Assembly (NCBI GenBank): GCA_945870155.1
Contig: CAMBSB010000019.1
Location: forward strand, 1 to 52,311
DNA from: Paludibacter jiangxiensis
GTDB taxonomy: Bacteria; Bacteroidota; Bacteroidia; Bacteroidales; Paludibacteraceae
Direction: 5' to 3'
Length of the DNA stretch: 52,311 nt
Under the pieces are notes generated by a model, which worked only from the letters and a program-made list of their open reading frames with translations, made no database searches and was not told where the DNA came from. Positions 27,364 through 36,800 of this stretch are shown here, piece by piece. The number at the start of each line of letters is the position of its first letter. Positions within the stretch are counted from its first letter, which is position 1. Both the position numbers and the translations under genes were made by a program.

Positions 27364-29838
27364 ATGAAAATTCGGTTAATAATTTCCTTTTTATTAATTT
27401 TAGTTTTGGGAGTTAATGCTCAAAACAAAGTAAGAATATATGGCTATGTAATTGATACTAATAATCGAGGAATTGATTTAGCGAATGTTTATATCGAAAA
27501 TTCTAAAATTGGAACCAGTACAAATCAAAATGGATATTATGATTTAAGTACCGAAATAAAAGACTCAGCCACATTGATTTACTCCATGATTGGTTATCAA
27601 ACTATAAAATATAAAATTAGTTCAAAGCAAAAAATTGTTCATATATCTGTAGAATTGCCTATGCTTTCGAAGGAAATTAAGGATTTTGACGTGGTAGGAC
27701 AGCGTAGACAAACTTCAACAATAGATTATATTGATCCTTCTAAAAACAGATTAATGCCTAATGCTTCGGGTGGAATTGAGTCATTGTTGATTACATTTTC
27801 TGGTGTAAGTCAAAACAATGAATTAAGTTCTCAATATACAGTCAGGGGTGGAAATTATGATGAAAATATAGTGTATGTCAATGGTATTGAGGTGTATCGG
27901 CCATTGTTAATTCGTGCAGGCCAGCAAGAAGGTTTGAGTTTTATCAATCCTGATTTGGTGAAAAGTCTTGGCTTTTCGGCAGGTGGTTTCGATGCAAAAT
28001 TTGGTGATAAAATGTCGTCGGTACTCGATATACAATACAAAAAGCCAACTGAATTTGAATCTTCATTTTCGATAGGTTTGTTGGGAGCTTCGGCATATTT
28101 AGGCACATCGAAAAATGCTTTTACCCAAATGCATGGTTTTCGTTACAAAACATCCGAATATTTACTCGGATCCTTGGATACCAAAGGCGAATATACTCCA
28201 TCATTTGTTGATTATCAAAGCTATTTAACATATCAGTTATCACCCAAATGGGAATTGACTTTTTTGGGTAACTTTTCTCAAAACTCCTATCAGTTTGTGC
28301 CCGTAGAACGTGAAACAGCATTTGGAACTTACCAAACTGCCAGAAATTTAACGATTTTTTATGAAGGACAGGAAAAAGATTTGTTTCGGACATCATTTGG
28401 TGCTTTAACTTTAAATTACAAACCATCAAAAAATACAAAACTCAGTTTACTGGCTTCAGCTTTTAATACCAATGAGAATGAAACTTATGATATTTTGGGC
28501 GAATATATTTTGAGTGAGGTGAAATTGGATGTTGATCCGGATCAAAAAATAGGGGCAACGCTAGGTATTGGTAAATATCACGAACATGCACGTAATCGCC
28601 TGAAAGCAACGGTGGCTAATATTGCTCATTTAGGGGAAGCAAAGATTGATAATCAAACACTTAATTGGGGTCTGAATTTGCAATATGAGCATATTTCGGA
28701 TAAAATTAATGAATGGGAATGGCGTGATTCTTCGGGTTATTCACTCCCTTTTAACGATAAACGTGTGGATCTTTATTATAATTTAAAAGCCAATACCGTA
28801 TTACCTAGTTTTAGAACAACAGCGTTTTTTCAGGATTGTTATAAGTTAAATGCCGAAATTGGTAAATTTTTGTTTACAGGAGGAATCAGGGCAAATTATT
28901 GGTCGTTTAATAAAGAATTGTTAATTAGTCCGCGAGTTTCTGTTTCCTTTTTACCGCATTGGGAAAAGGATTTTAGTTTTCGTTTTGCTAGCGGTGTATA
29001 TTATCAAGCACCATTTTACAAGGAAATTCGCGATACTTTATCTGATGCCACAGGGAATGTAAGCATCGTTTTGAATGATAAAATCAAAGCACAACGTTCC
29101 TTGCATTTCCTTATTGGAGGCGATCATTATTTCAGGGCTTGGGGACGACCATTTAAATTTACAACCGAAGCCTACTTGAAATTAGCCGATAGAGTGATAA
29201 GTTATTCAGTTGATAATGTTAGAATTAGATATTCCGGCGAAAATGATGCCAAGGCTTACTCGGCAGGTGTTGACTTTAAACTTTTTGGTGAGTTAGTTCC
29301 CGGAACCGATTCATGGATAAATTTATCGTTTATGGATTCGAAAGAGGATTTGCTGAACGATTCGCATATAAAAAACATATATGATGAAGAGGGTAATGTT
29401 AGTTCAACCGAAAAAGTTTACCCGGGTTGGATGCCTCGTCCAAATGAACAACGATATGTATTTTCACTGATGTTTCAAGATTATTTACCCAATAACCCCA
29501 AGTATAAATTTCATTTAAAAGGCATATTATCAGATGGTTTACCCTTTGGAGCTCCACGAAATCCGGCATATCGTGCAGCATTCAGAGCTTCGCCTTATCG
29601 CCGGGTTGATATAGGAGCTTCGCGCGTTTTAGCTACCGGTTCGGATAAAATGATGAATAAAAAATGGCTGAAAAATGTGAAAAATATCTGGTTTAATATT
29701 GAAGTTTTTAACTTGCTAGGTTTCGAAAACGTGAATTCATATTATTGGGTTTCCGATATTTACGGACAACAATTGGCTACACCCAATTACTTGACCGGAA
29801 GGCAGTTTAATTTTAAAATAATGGTTGATTTTAAATAG
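27364..29838 (+). CDS. TonB-dependent receptor with CarboxypepD-like N-terminal domain
   Basis: An 824-residue outer membrane transporter. After the signal peptide (ends VNAQ, about 20) comes a CarboxypepD_reg-like domain (about 23-105: VRIYGYVIDTNNRGIDLANVYIENSKIGTSTNQNGYY). The plug domain (about 115-230) contains GGIESLLITFSGV and YTVRGGNYDENIVYVNGIEVYRP, and a 22-stranded barrel follows, ending in FNFKIMVDFK. It imports a large ligand using TonB energy. There is no SusD partner next to it, so it is not a classic Sus pair; siderophore, metal or oligomer uptake are all possible. A GC-rich repeat follows the stop by 27 bases. Confidence 0.9.
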   Translation: MKIRLIISFLLILVLGVNAQNKVRIYGYVIDTNNRGIDLANVYIENSKIGTSTNQNGYYDLSTEIKDSATLIYSMIGYQTIKYKISSKQKIVHISVELPMLSKEIKDFDVVGQRRQTSTIDYIDPSKNRLMPNASGGIESLLITFSGVSQNNELSSQYTVRGGNYDENIVYVNGIEVYRPLLIRAGQQEGLSFINPDLVKSLGFSAGGFDAKFGDKMSSVLDIQYKKPTEFESSFSIGLLGASAYLGTSKNAFTQMHGFRYKTSEYLLGSLDTKGEYTPSFVDYQSYLTYQLSPKWELTFLGNFSQNSYQFVPVERETAFGTYQTARNLTIFYEGQEKDLFRTSFGALTLNYKPSKNTKLSLLASAFNTNENETYDILGEYILSEVKLDVDPDQKIGATLGIGKYHEHARNRLKATVANIAHLGEAKIDNQTLNWGLNLQYEHISDKINEWEWRDSSGYSLPFNDKRVDLYYNLKANTVLPSFRTTAFFQDCYKLNAEIGKFLFTGGIRANYWSFNKELLISPRVSVSFLPHWEKDFSFRFASGVYYQAPFYKEIRDTLSDATGNVSIVLNDKIKAQRSLHFLIGGDHYFRAWGRPFKFTTEAYLKLADRVISYSVDNVRIRYSGENDAKAYSAGVDFKLFGELVPGTDSWINLSFMDSKEDLLNDSHIKNIYDEEGNVSSTEKVYPGWMPRPNEQRYVFSLMFQDYLPNNPKYKFHLKGILSDGLPFGAPRNPAYRAAFRASPYRRVDIGASRVLATGSDKMMNKKWLKNVKNIWFNIEVFNLLGFENVNSYYWVSDIYGQQLATPNYLTGRQFNFKIMVDFK

Positions 29839-30139
29839 ATTTAAATAACTAATCAGCCACCCTAGCCCCGACCCCCTAACCCCCAAAAGGGGGAATATGG
29901 TGGTGAGTTTTGGAGCATAATTAAAAGTTAATTGACAAAATAAACTGACTATATTCTTATTTTCTCAGCAATTTATCTCCTTAATTATATCAAAATCGTT
30001 GATAAATCAATTTGAGGGATGCTCAGTAGTAACAAGTTAATTCATTTCTTGATTTAACTTTAAATAATTCATAAAACGAGCTTTCAATATTTCCTCTAGT
30101 AAACCCTACAATTTTTCTTCTATTTCCCCCTTTAGGGGG
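29839..30139. other. Convergent spacer between TonB receptor and cca
   Basis: A 301-base spacer between two convergent genes. Each end carries a GC-rich hairpin repeat (29865-29895 and 30124-30164) in opposite orientation, each following its own gene. Nothing else is seen. Confidence 0.6.
29865..29895 (+). repeat. GC-rich 3' hairpin repeat, copy a
   Basis: Contains GACCCCCTAACCCCC, AAAA, GGGGGAA: one C5 tract, TAA, then a C5/G5 hairpin. It begins 27 bases after the TonB receptor stop and points away from it. Confidence 0.75.
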
Positions 30140-30164
30140 TTAGGGGGCTGGATTTAGGGGGTTG
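30124..30164 (-). repeat. GC-rich 3' hairpin repeat, copy b, overlapping the cca stop
   Basis: On the minus strand: CAACCCCCTAAAT, CCAGCCCCCTAACCCCC, TAAA, GGGGGAA. The cca stop codon and its last codons (NPLNPAP) fall inside the repeat. Confidence 0.75.
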
Positions 30165-31558
30165 ACATTTAATTCTTTAGCAATTTCAAACATATACTTG
30201 TAAGCAGCATCGTATTCGTTAGGAATAATACCATCTAAAATGGCATCTTTTATTTTCATTTTTATTTCACCTACCAAGGAGCAGGCAGGTAAATTAAACA
30301 CTTCCATAATTTCCTGACCGCTAATGGGTGGTTGAAAATTTCGAACCTTATCTTTTTCTTCAATTTCTTTGAGCTTTTTGCGTACAAGCTGAAAATTCGA
30401 TCTGAATCGTTTTACTTTTTCAGGATTTTTTGAAGTTATATCCGCCTCACATAATTTCATCAAATCGTCAATATCATCGCCTGCATCGAATAACAAACGA
30501 CGTATGGCCGAATCGGTCACCTCATCTTCGCTCAAAACAATGGGGCGCATGTGTAGGTTAACCATTTTCTGAACAAATTTCATTTTTTCGTTGGTTGGCA
30601 ATTTCAATCTTTTGAAGATTTCTGGTATCATTTTTTCACCCACAAAATTATGATTATGAAATGTCCATCCTAAGCGAGTATCGAAGCGTTTTGTTACAGG
30701 CTTGCCTATATCGTGCAACAAAGCCGACCATCGCAACCATAAATTATCTGTATGTTCGCATAGTCCATCTAAAACGGCCAAAGTATGATAAAAATTATCT
30801 TTGTGACCAATGCCATCTTTGGTTTCGGCACCTTTTAAAGCTAACAATTCAGGGAAAATGATTTCGAGCAGTCCGGTTTTTTCCAACAAAACAAAACCTA
30901 CAGAAGGTTTGCGCGACATCATTATTTTATTTAATTCGTCTGCAATGCGCTCTTTACTAATAATTTCAATGCGCCCTTTGTTTCGGGCAATGGCTTCAAA
31001 AGTACTGCTTTCGAGAAAAAAACCAAGTTGAGCTGAAAATCGAATTCCTCGCATCATGCGAAGTGGATCGTCAGAAAAAGTAATATCGGGATTTAATGGG
31101 GTGCGAATTACAAAATTTTTCAAATCAGTAAGTCCTTCAAACGGATCGACTAATTCGCCAAATCTGTTCTTATTCAAACAGATAGCCAAGGCATTTATAG
31201 TAAAATCACGCCGGTTTTGATCATCCTCCAATGTGCCATTTTCAACTATAGGATTTCTTGAATCACGCTGATACGATTCCTTTCTAGCTCCCACAAACTC
31301 TACTTCTAAATCAGCGTGTTTAACTTGTGCAGTTCCAAAGTTCTTAAATACAGTAAGTTTTGCTTTTTTTCCAAGTTTTAAAGCCACTTTTTCGGCCAAC
31401 TCTATTCCACTTCCAACTACCACTATATCAATATCTTTCGAAGGGCGTTGTAAGAATATGTCACGTACAAATCCTCCAATCACATAGCATTCCTGTTGCA
31501 ATTCATCTGCTGCTTCCGAAATAATCTTGAATATTTTATCCTGTAAATATGCTTGCAT
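30140..31558 (-). CDS. cca: CCA tRNA nucleotidyltransferase (class II, with HD domain)
   Basis: A 472-residue protein. The nucleotidyltransferase head has GGFVRDIFLQRPSKDIDIVVVG (about 25-46) with the catalytic Asp pair in DIDIV, then RRDFTINALAICL near 115-127 and the primer-binding region DDPLRMMRGIRFSAQLGF near 160-177. The middle HD domain has LRWSALLHDIGKP near 275-287. It adds or repairs the 3' CCA of tRNAs, which is needed here since neither tRNA in the window encodes a full CCA. Start at ATG 31558 (MQAYLQDKIFK); the longer frame to 31624 runs into the GH57 terminator. The last residues are encoded by a dispersed repeat. Confidence 0.92.
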   Translation of the reverse strand: MQAYLQDKIFKIISEAADELQQECYVIGGFVRDIFLQRPSKDIDIVVVGSGIELAEKVALKLGKKAKLTVFKNFGTAQVKHADLEVEFVGARKESYQRDSRNPIVENGTLEDDQNRRDFTINALAICLNKNRFGELVDPFEGLTDLKNFVIRTPLNPDITFSDDPLRMMRGIRFSAQLGFFLESSTFEAIARNKGRIEIISKERIADELNKIMMSRKPSVGFVLLEKTGLLEIIFPELLALKGAETKDGIGHKDNFYHTLAVLDGLCEHTDNLWLRWSALLHDIGKPVTKRFDTRLGWTFHNHNFVGEKMIPEIFKRLKLPTNEKMKFVQKMVNLHMRPIVLSEDEVTDSAIRRLLFDAGDDIDDLMKLCEADITSKNPEKVKRFRSNFQLVRKKLKEIEEKDKVRNFQPPISGQEIMEVFNLPACSLVGEIKMKIKDAILDGIIPNEYDAAYKYMFEIAKELNVNPLNPAP

Positions 31559-31625
31559 CAATAATTTTCTATAAATTTCAAATTCTATACAAAAGTAAAG
31601 CAATAATCTTAAACGCCAAAACAAA

Positions 31626-31662
31626 AAAAACCTGATAGATTTTTACTGTCTATCAGGTTTTG
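31626..31662 (-). terminator. Terminator after the GH57 gene
   Basis: Perfect stem AAAACCTGATAGA / TCTATCAGGTTTT followed on the minus strand by T8. Confidence 0.88.
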
Positions 31663-31746
31663 CAATTATAATTTTGTTGTTTTTAGATTGAATATTTTGA
31701 AAGTATTACTTGTCTAAATTTCATTGATTTAGATAAATAATTTAAG

Positions 31747-33012
31747 CTATTTCGCTTTTTTTGCTTTTAGCTTTTTAATTTCATTTTCCAATTTTTCGAT
31801 TTCCTTTTCCTGATTATTAATTGTAGTTACTAATTCAGTTAATTCTTCATTCTCAATAGTCGAAGGGAATTGAGTATCAAGTCTTTCCAGAAAATCGGAA
31901 AACACATTCATGTAATTCATAAATGCATCGTAAGCAGTTTCATAGTTAGTCCCATAAGCATCTTTATGGCTCATATACCTGAAATGATCTGATGATTGTA
32001 GGCATAACCAATCGTTTAATAATGGTTTGTCTTTACTCAGATTTACACGGGTACTTTCGTTATAAAGTTTTTTTGATACTTCTTGTTGTAAGTCATTGCC
32101 TAACCAGGGGGTTAAATCTTTATCATTCCCAACCCAGCTTGTAGGGTATGGCACTGATAATGAATCAACAGCTTCAGTTTTTTTTGCGTAATCAGTTGGC
32201 AATACAAAGCCGATTTGATGTTCCATTGCATGATAAGGCAAGGCTTTCAAAAAATCAAAAATACCGGTGTATGCTGGTTGGGTTACGCCAAAAACTTCAT
32301 ATCCCATAGCTAAATTAATAATTTTTTCATCTGCGGGGAATTCTGAAATCCATTGAATAAATTTTTCGGCAGTTAAACTCATGTTTTGAAATCTAAAAGC
32401 CAAATCGTCGCTTAATTTACTATTCCTTACAAATAATTTTAATTTTGGATTATAAGCATGTTTATAAATAAAATTTGGACTTTTCCAACCTAAAACGTGT
32501 TTTGCTTCATCTACAATCGTTGATTTATAGCCCATTTTAGAAATCATTTCACCTATTTCGTCGGAATAAATTAATTCGGTATTATAAAATGATGTTGGTC
32601 GTTTGCCAAACAATAATTCTATTTTATCTGAATGCATTTTCACCTGTCGCTCAAATTCAGCACCATCGAAAACAGAAGCCAAAGAGTGTGCAAAAGGTTC
32701 GGCCAGAAACTCCACACAGCCTGTTTTGCTTAGTTCCTTGAAGCTATCAATCACCTCAGGGGCATATTGTTCAAGCAATTCTATGGTAATTCCCGATATT
32801 GAAAATGAACATTTAAATTTGCCATTTGAACTTTTTATCATTTCTGAAATAGTGCGATTGGCAGTCAAATACGATTGTTCTACAGCATTCCGAATTCTTT
32901 CTTCGGTTTGAAATTCATCATAATAGAAGTGTTTTTGACCAATGTCGAAAAATCTATAACGATCTAAACGAATTGGTTGATGAATTTGAAAATAAAAACA
33001 TATATTTCGCAT
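31747..33012 (-). CDS. Glycoside hydrolase family 57 (alpha-amylase-like)
   Basis: A 421-residue GH57 enzyme. It starts with the family opening MRNICFYFQIHQPIRLDRY (HQP motif, His11), continues with FSISGITIELLEQYAP near 70, FLAEPFAHSLAS near 101-112 and the nucleophile-bearing region TSFYNTELIYSDEIGEMISKMGY near 139-161. A C-terminal coiled coil (TTINNQEKEIEKLENEIKKLKAKKAK) is unusual for the catalytic core and may drive oligomerisation. GH57 enzymes hydrolyse or transfer alpha-1,4 glucan. No signal peptide, so it acts on cytosolic glycogen-like polymer. It follows a GT4 and a debranching enzyme gene on the same strand, an arrangement known in Bacteroides. Confidence 0.9.
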   Translation of the reverse strand: MRNICFYFQIHQPIRLDRYRFFDIGQKHFYYDEFQTEERIRNAVEQSYLTANRTISEMIKSSNGKFKCSFSISGITIELLEQYAPEVIDSFKELSKTGCVEFLAEPFAHSLASVFDGAEFERQVKMHSDKIELLFGKRPTSFYNTELIYSDEIGEMISKMGYKSTIVDEAKHVLGWKSPNFIYKHAYNPKLKLFVRNSKLSDDLAFRFQNMSLTAEKFIQWISEFPADEKIINLAMGYEVFGVTQPAYTGIFDFLKALPYHAMEHQIGFVLPTDYAKKTEAVDSLSVPYPTSWVGNDKDLTPWLGNDLQQEVSKKLYNESTRVNLSKDKPLLNDWLCLQSSDHFRYMSHKDAYGTNYETAYDAFMNYMNVFSDFLERLDTQFPSTIENEELTELVTTINNQEKEIEKLENEIKKLKAKKAK

Positions 33013-33118
33013 ACTATAATAAGTTTATGCCTGTCGGCTATATTAATATTTAATTGAATGTCAATAATTTAAAATATTTGAATAAAAAATTGAGATAAAT
33101 CGTGTCTACTTAGCAACT

Positions 33119-33141
33119 AACATGACAAATTTTGTCATGTT
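33119..33141. promoter_or_regulatory. Perfect palindrome upstream of GH57
   Basis: AACATGACAAA / TTTTGTCATGTT: 11-base arms with essentially no loop, about 110 bases before the GH57 start. No T run follows, so it looks more like an operator than a terminator. Confidence 0.45.
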
Positions 33142-33260
33142 AAAATGCAAAAATTTGATTTTTAGTTAGAAAAGGAGCCGTATTGTGTTTTAAATCTAAG
33201 AAATCAAGAATATTTATTTGTTAATATCTTTTGCTATTCCTTTTCAAACACCCCCAAAAC

Positions 33261-33287
33261 ATTCCCCCTTTAGGGGATTAGGGGGCT
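33261..33287 (-). repeat. GC-rich 3' hairpin repeat, copy c
   Basis: On the minus strand: AGCCCCCTAATCCCC, TAAA, GGGGGAAT, beginning 16 bases after the GT4 stop. Confidence 0.75.
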
Positions 33288-33303
33288 AAGTATTTAAGTT
33301 AAA

Positions 33304-34554
33304 TCATAAAACGCTATCGTAAATAACTCTTACTTTCAAGCCGGCATCATACCACTTGATATTGTTTACTTCATCACGTCCTAATTCACGCAAACTTTTA
33401 TACATGGCCGGATATTTTACTATGGCATAAATGGCATCGGCCATGGCGTCAATATCCCAATAATCAGTTTTTATGGCATGAGTCAAAATCTCGGCACATC
33501 CTGATTGCTTTGAAATTATACTTGGTGTACCCACTTGCATGGCTTCTAAGGGCGATATTCCAAAAGGTTCAGAAACCGAAGGCATTATATAAACATCACT
33601 TTCGGCCAACATCTCATTAACCTGCCTTCCCTTCAAAAAACCGGTAAAATGAAATTTATCCGAAATTCCCCGTTTTGAGGCTAAATCTATCATGGCATGC
33701 ATCATATCACCACTGCCAGCCATCACAAACCTTACACCTTTGGTTTTTTGAAGCACACGAGCCGCTGCTTCAACAAAATACTCCGGTCCTTTTTGCATGG
33801 TTATTCTGCCCAAAAAACACACAACTTTGTCTTTTCTTTCGGTTTTAGTAAACGATTCTACATCGGGAAGCGGTTCTACAGCATTGTGTACAGTAGTAAC
33901 CTTATTTGGATGTTGATGATATTTTTCTATTACAATCTGTCGGGTTAGTTCACTTACAGTCATAATGTGGTCGGCCATATCCATACCGCGTTTTTCGATG
34001 CCATAAACTGTAGGATTTACTTGCCCTCTACTTCTGTCGAAATCGGTTGCATGTACGTGAATAACAAGTGGTTTGCCACTTATTTGTTTAGCAAATACAC
34101 CGGCTGGGTAAGTCAACCAATCATGCGAATGAATAATATCAAAATCCACCTGATGAGCCAATACACTGGCAACTGCCTCATAATTTGCAATTTCTTCTAT
34201 TAAATTATCGGGGTATCGACCTGAAAAATCTATGCAGCCTAAATCGTTGGTATGTATGCGATTAAAATTGTAATTAATGCCATTTCTTAACCAAAAATAT
34301 TCATCAGGGTGCATTACCTTTCCAATTCGATGATTTACATAGTCCCAATTATTTTCTTTCCACACAACCGGCACATTACATGCACCAATTATTTTCAAAA
34401 AACTCTGATCTTCATCACCATGCGGTTTTGGAATTACAAAAGTAATTTCCATATCCGGCTGCAAGGACATCCCTTTTGTCAATCCATAACTTGCAGTTCC
34501 TAATCCGCCTAAAATATGAGGGGGAAATTCCCAACCAAACATTAATGCCTTCAT
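33304..34554 (-). CDS. GT4 glycosyltransferase (glycogen synthase-like)
   Basis: A 416-residue GT-B enzyme. The N-terminal Rossmann half begins MKALMFGWEFPPHILGGLGTASYGL with the Gly-rich GGLGT loop; IIHSHDWLTYPAG lies near 138-150; the C-terminal half has VVCFLGRITMQKGPEYFVEAA near 243-263 and the donor-binding EPFGISPLEAMQVGTPSI near 334-351 with the E-x7-E pattern of GT4. It is likely to extend cytosolic alpha-glucan using a nucleotide sugar. Its start is 3 bases after the debranching enzyme stop, so the two are translated from one mRNA. The combination with GH57 and GH133 supports a glycogen role. Confidence 0.9.
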   Translation of the reverse strand: MKALMFGWEFPPHILGGLGTASYGLTKGMSLQPDMEITFVIPKPHGDEDQSFLKIIGACNVPVVWKENNWDYVNHRIGKVMHPDEYFWLRNGINYNFNRIHTNDLGCIDFSGRYPDNLIEEIANYEAVASVLAHQVDFDIIHSHDWLTYPAGVFAKQISGKPLVIHVHATDFDRSRGQVNPTVYGIEKRGMDMADHIMTVSELTRQIVIEKYHQHPNKVTTVHNAVEPLPDVESFTKTERKDKVVCFLGRITMQKGPEYFVEAAARVLQKTKGVRFVMAGSGDMMHAMIDLASKRGISDKFHFTGFLKGRQVNEMLAESDVYIMPSVSEPFGISPLEAMQVGTPSIISKQSGCAEILTHAIKTDYWDIDAMADAIYAIVKYPAMYKSLRELGRDEVNNIKWYDAGLKVRVIYDSVL

Positions 34555-34557
34555 CTT

Positions 34558-36498
34558 TTATTCGTTTTCGTATTTTTTTAAATAATCCAAAACTCTCAAT
34601 ATCTCTGCCACGCTTATAGCAAATGACATTCCACCATGCCCTTTAAATGGTGGATTTCCATCAAATAACTCAGGCAATGTGCCTACACATAATTCTGTCA
34701 TTTCTGTTTCAAAACCCACTAACATACGTTCAATAAACGAAATGCCACTTTTTTTGTAGATTCTAAGGTAGGCATAGGCATAAGTGCCAAATGTAAACGG
34801 CCACACCGGACCATTGTGGTAATTTCGGTTACGTTCCAGCATACCACCAATATAATTTGGTCTGTAATTTCCACTTTTAGGACTTAAGCTTCTTAAACCT
34901 TTTGGTGTCAACAGTTCTTTGGTGCAAATATCCAATACCGATTTCTGTTTTTGTTTATCGAGTGGCGAAAATGGCAAAGATACAGCCACCAACATATTCG
35001 GACGAACTTCTTTATCATGATAATTATCAATTACATAGTCGTAAAGATAAGTTCCATTCCAAAATGTTTGAATAAATGCTTCGCGTGCGATTTCAGCTTG
35101 ATAATCCAATAAATCTGCCGAATTTTCATTTCCCGCTTGTCTCGTTAACAGAGATGTAAACTTAAGAGCATTGTACCAAAGCGCGTTAATTTCCACCACA
35201 TATCCGGTTCGGGGAGTTATTGGTCGTCCATCTTCCATTGCATTCATCCATGTAGCAGGTTTCTCGGTACCATTTACATACAACAATCCGTTTTTATCAA
35301 TAAATAAATTTGGATGATTATGTTTTCTAATAAAATTGATTATATCATTGGCAATTTTTTCATATTTTTTTGCTGCCTCTTCTACCGAAACAGTAATAGA
35401 ATATTGCTGCAAAGTCCATATAAACCAAAGCAAAGCATCCGGGTCATCTAATCCCTGCAATTTATTATTCTGTTGATTTCCGGCTAAAAATCTTTCAATC
35501 TCTTCAAGCGAAGTTTTCATTATGTCTTCATAATAATCCATTCTATCAATGCAGAGTGTACTACCGGGAAGTGCAATAAATTGATCTCTGGCTCGGGCAG
35601 TAAACCACGGATAACCAGCTAATAAATAGGTTTTATCGCCCACACGTTTATAAAATTGCTGTGCTGAATTTTTAAGTGTACTAAACATATCAGTACGATG
35701 AATCCTTCTTTTGAGCTCTTCATCCCACAAAGCATTTAGTTTACGTGGTGAAATTTCGCTAATTCCGGCCGAAAAAATGATAGATTCACCTTTTTTAATT
35801 GGCATTTCAAAATAACCCGGAGCAAGTTGATCTTCTTTGAAATCATATCCTCTTTCTTGTTCTTTGTAATATTCAATGTTTTTGTACCAATAAGGTTGAT
35901 GATTATATGTATTTTTTTTTGAAAATTGCATGTGTAAACAGGGGTAATTGTCATATAAACACATATTTATACCATTTTGATTCTCATTGTACGATGTGTT
36001 AGCCTGATCATTTTCTTTTGTAAGCTCATTTACACTTCTAAATGCAAGAAATGGTTTAAATCTTAATAGAGTGGGGGAGTGTGCCTCCAACAAAGTATAT
36101 TTAATTAATAGACGTGGTTCAAAGGATACTAATAATCTTTCTTTCGATAAAATAACTCCTCCAACACGATAAATTGTGCGTGAAATTGCTTCACAATCGA
36201 ATTGTCGGATATATTTATGTCCATTGGGACTAAAATTATTTCCTTCGTATTTATGTATTCCTAAATTAAATTCAGCTCCATGCTGTATAACCGACTCGTC
36301 TAACGAAGACAACATAACATGATTTGTATCGTCAATTTCAGGTATTGGGATAACCAATTGTCCGTGGTATTTACGTGTATTACAATCAATTAATGTTGTA
36401 CTATTATATGCACCTGCACGATTGGTTCTAATCATTTCTTTCGAAAGTGATTTTTCCAGGTTTATCAAAAGTGTTTTGTCAAAATTAAGGTAACTCAT
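34558..36498 (-). CDS. Glycogen debranching enzyme (amylo-alpha-1,6-glucosidase, GH133-like)
   Basis: A 646-residue enzyme. The N-terminal domain starts with SLSKEMIRTNRAGAYNSTTLIDCNTRKYHGQLV, the conserved substrate-binding domain of bacterial/archaeal debranching enzymes. The C-terminal (alpha/alpha)6 barrel has YPWFTARARDQFIALPGSTL near 304-323, QGLDDPDALLWFIWTLQQY near 360-378, TWMNAMEDGRPITPRTGYVVEINALWYNAL near 425-454 and FDGNPPFKGHGGMSFAISVAEILR near 613-636. It removes alpha-1,6 branches from glycogen. First gene of the three-gene cluster on this strand; no signal peptide. Assignment is firm at family level. Confidence 0.92.
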   Translation of the reverse strand: MSYLNFDKTLLINLEKSLSKEMIRTNRAGAYNSTTLIDCNTRKYHGQLVIPIPEIDDTNHVMLSSLDESVIQHGAEFNLGIHKYEGNNFSPNGHKYIRQFDCEAISRTIYRVGGVILSKERLLVSFEPRLLIKYTLLEAHSPTLLRFKPFLAFRSVNELTKENDQANTSYNENQNGINMCLYDNYPCLHMQFSKKNTYNHQPYWYKNIEYYKEQERGYDFKEDQLAPGYFEMPIKKGESIIFSAGISEISPRKLNALWDEELKRRIHRTDMFSTLKNSAQQFYKRVGDKTYLLAGYPWFTARARDQFIALPGSTLCIDRMDYYEDIMKTSLEEIERFLAGNQQNNKLQGLDDPDALLWFIWTLQQYSITVSVEEAAKKYEKIANDIINFIRKHNHPNLFIDKNGLLYVNGTEKPATWMNAMEDGRPITPRTGYVVEINALWYNALKFTSLLTRQAGNENSADLLDYQAEIAREAFIQTFWNGTYLYDYVIDNYHDKEVRPNMLVAVSLPFSPLDKQKQKSVLDICTKELLTPKGLRSLSPKSGNYRPNYIGGMLERNRNYHNGPVWPFTFGTYAYAYLRIYKKSGISFIERMLVGFETEMTELCVGTLPELFDGNPPFKGHGGMSFAISVAEILRVLDYLKKYENE

Positions 36499-36800
36499 AT
36501 TGTATAAATATTATAGTACATTGGAAATTAATACAAAAATTTAAAATAATATTATAATAAATTGGCTATATTCAATTTTGGATTTTATACTTGAATATAT
36601 TACTTAAATTATAGTCCGCAATTTAGTGAATATATTTCTAAAAAAAAAATAATTTATCCCTATTTTTTATGTTTTAAAATAGGTTTTTGAGCATTTTAAG
36701 CGATTTATGCAAAATAATAAATGAATATGCAAATAGAAATAAAACAAATATATAAATTGAATTGCCAAATGGATTGAAAATTTTAATTTAATATTGCCAA
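36499..36800. other. Intergenic gap, Crp/Fnr regulator to debranching enzyme
   Basis: A 302-base, very AT-rich spacer with an A9 run near 36640. It must hold the promoter of the glucan cluster. I see no gene or strong hairpin. Confidence 0.5.
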
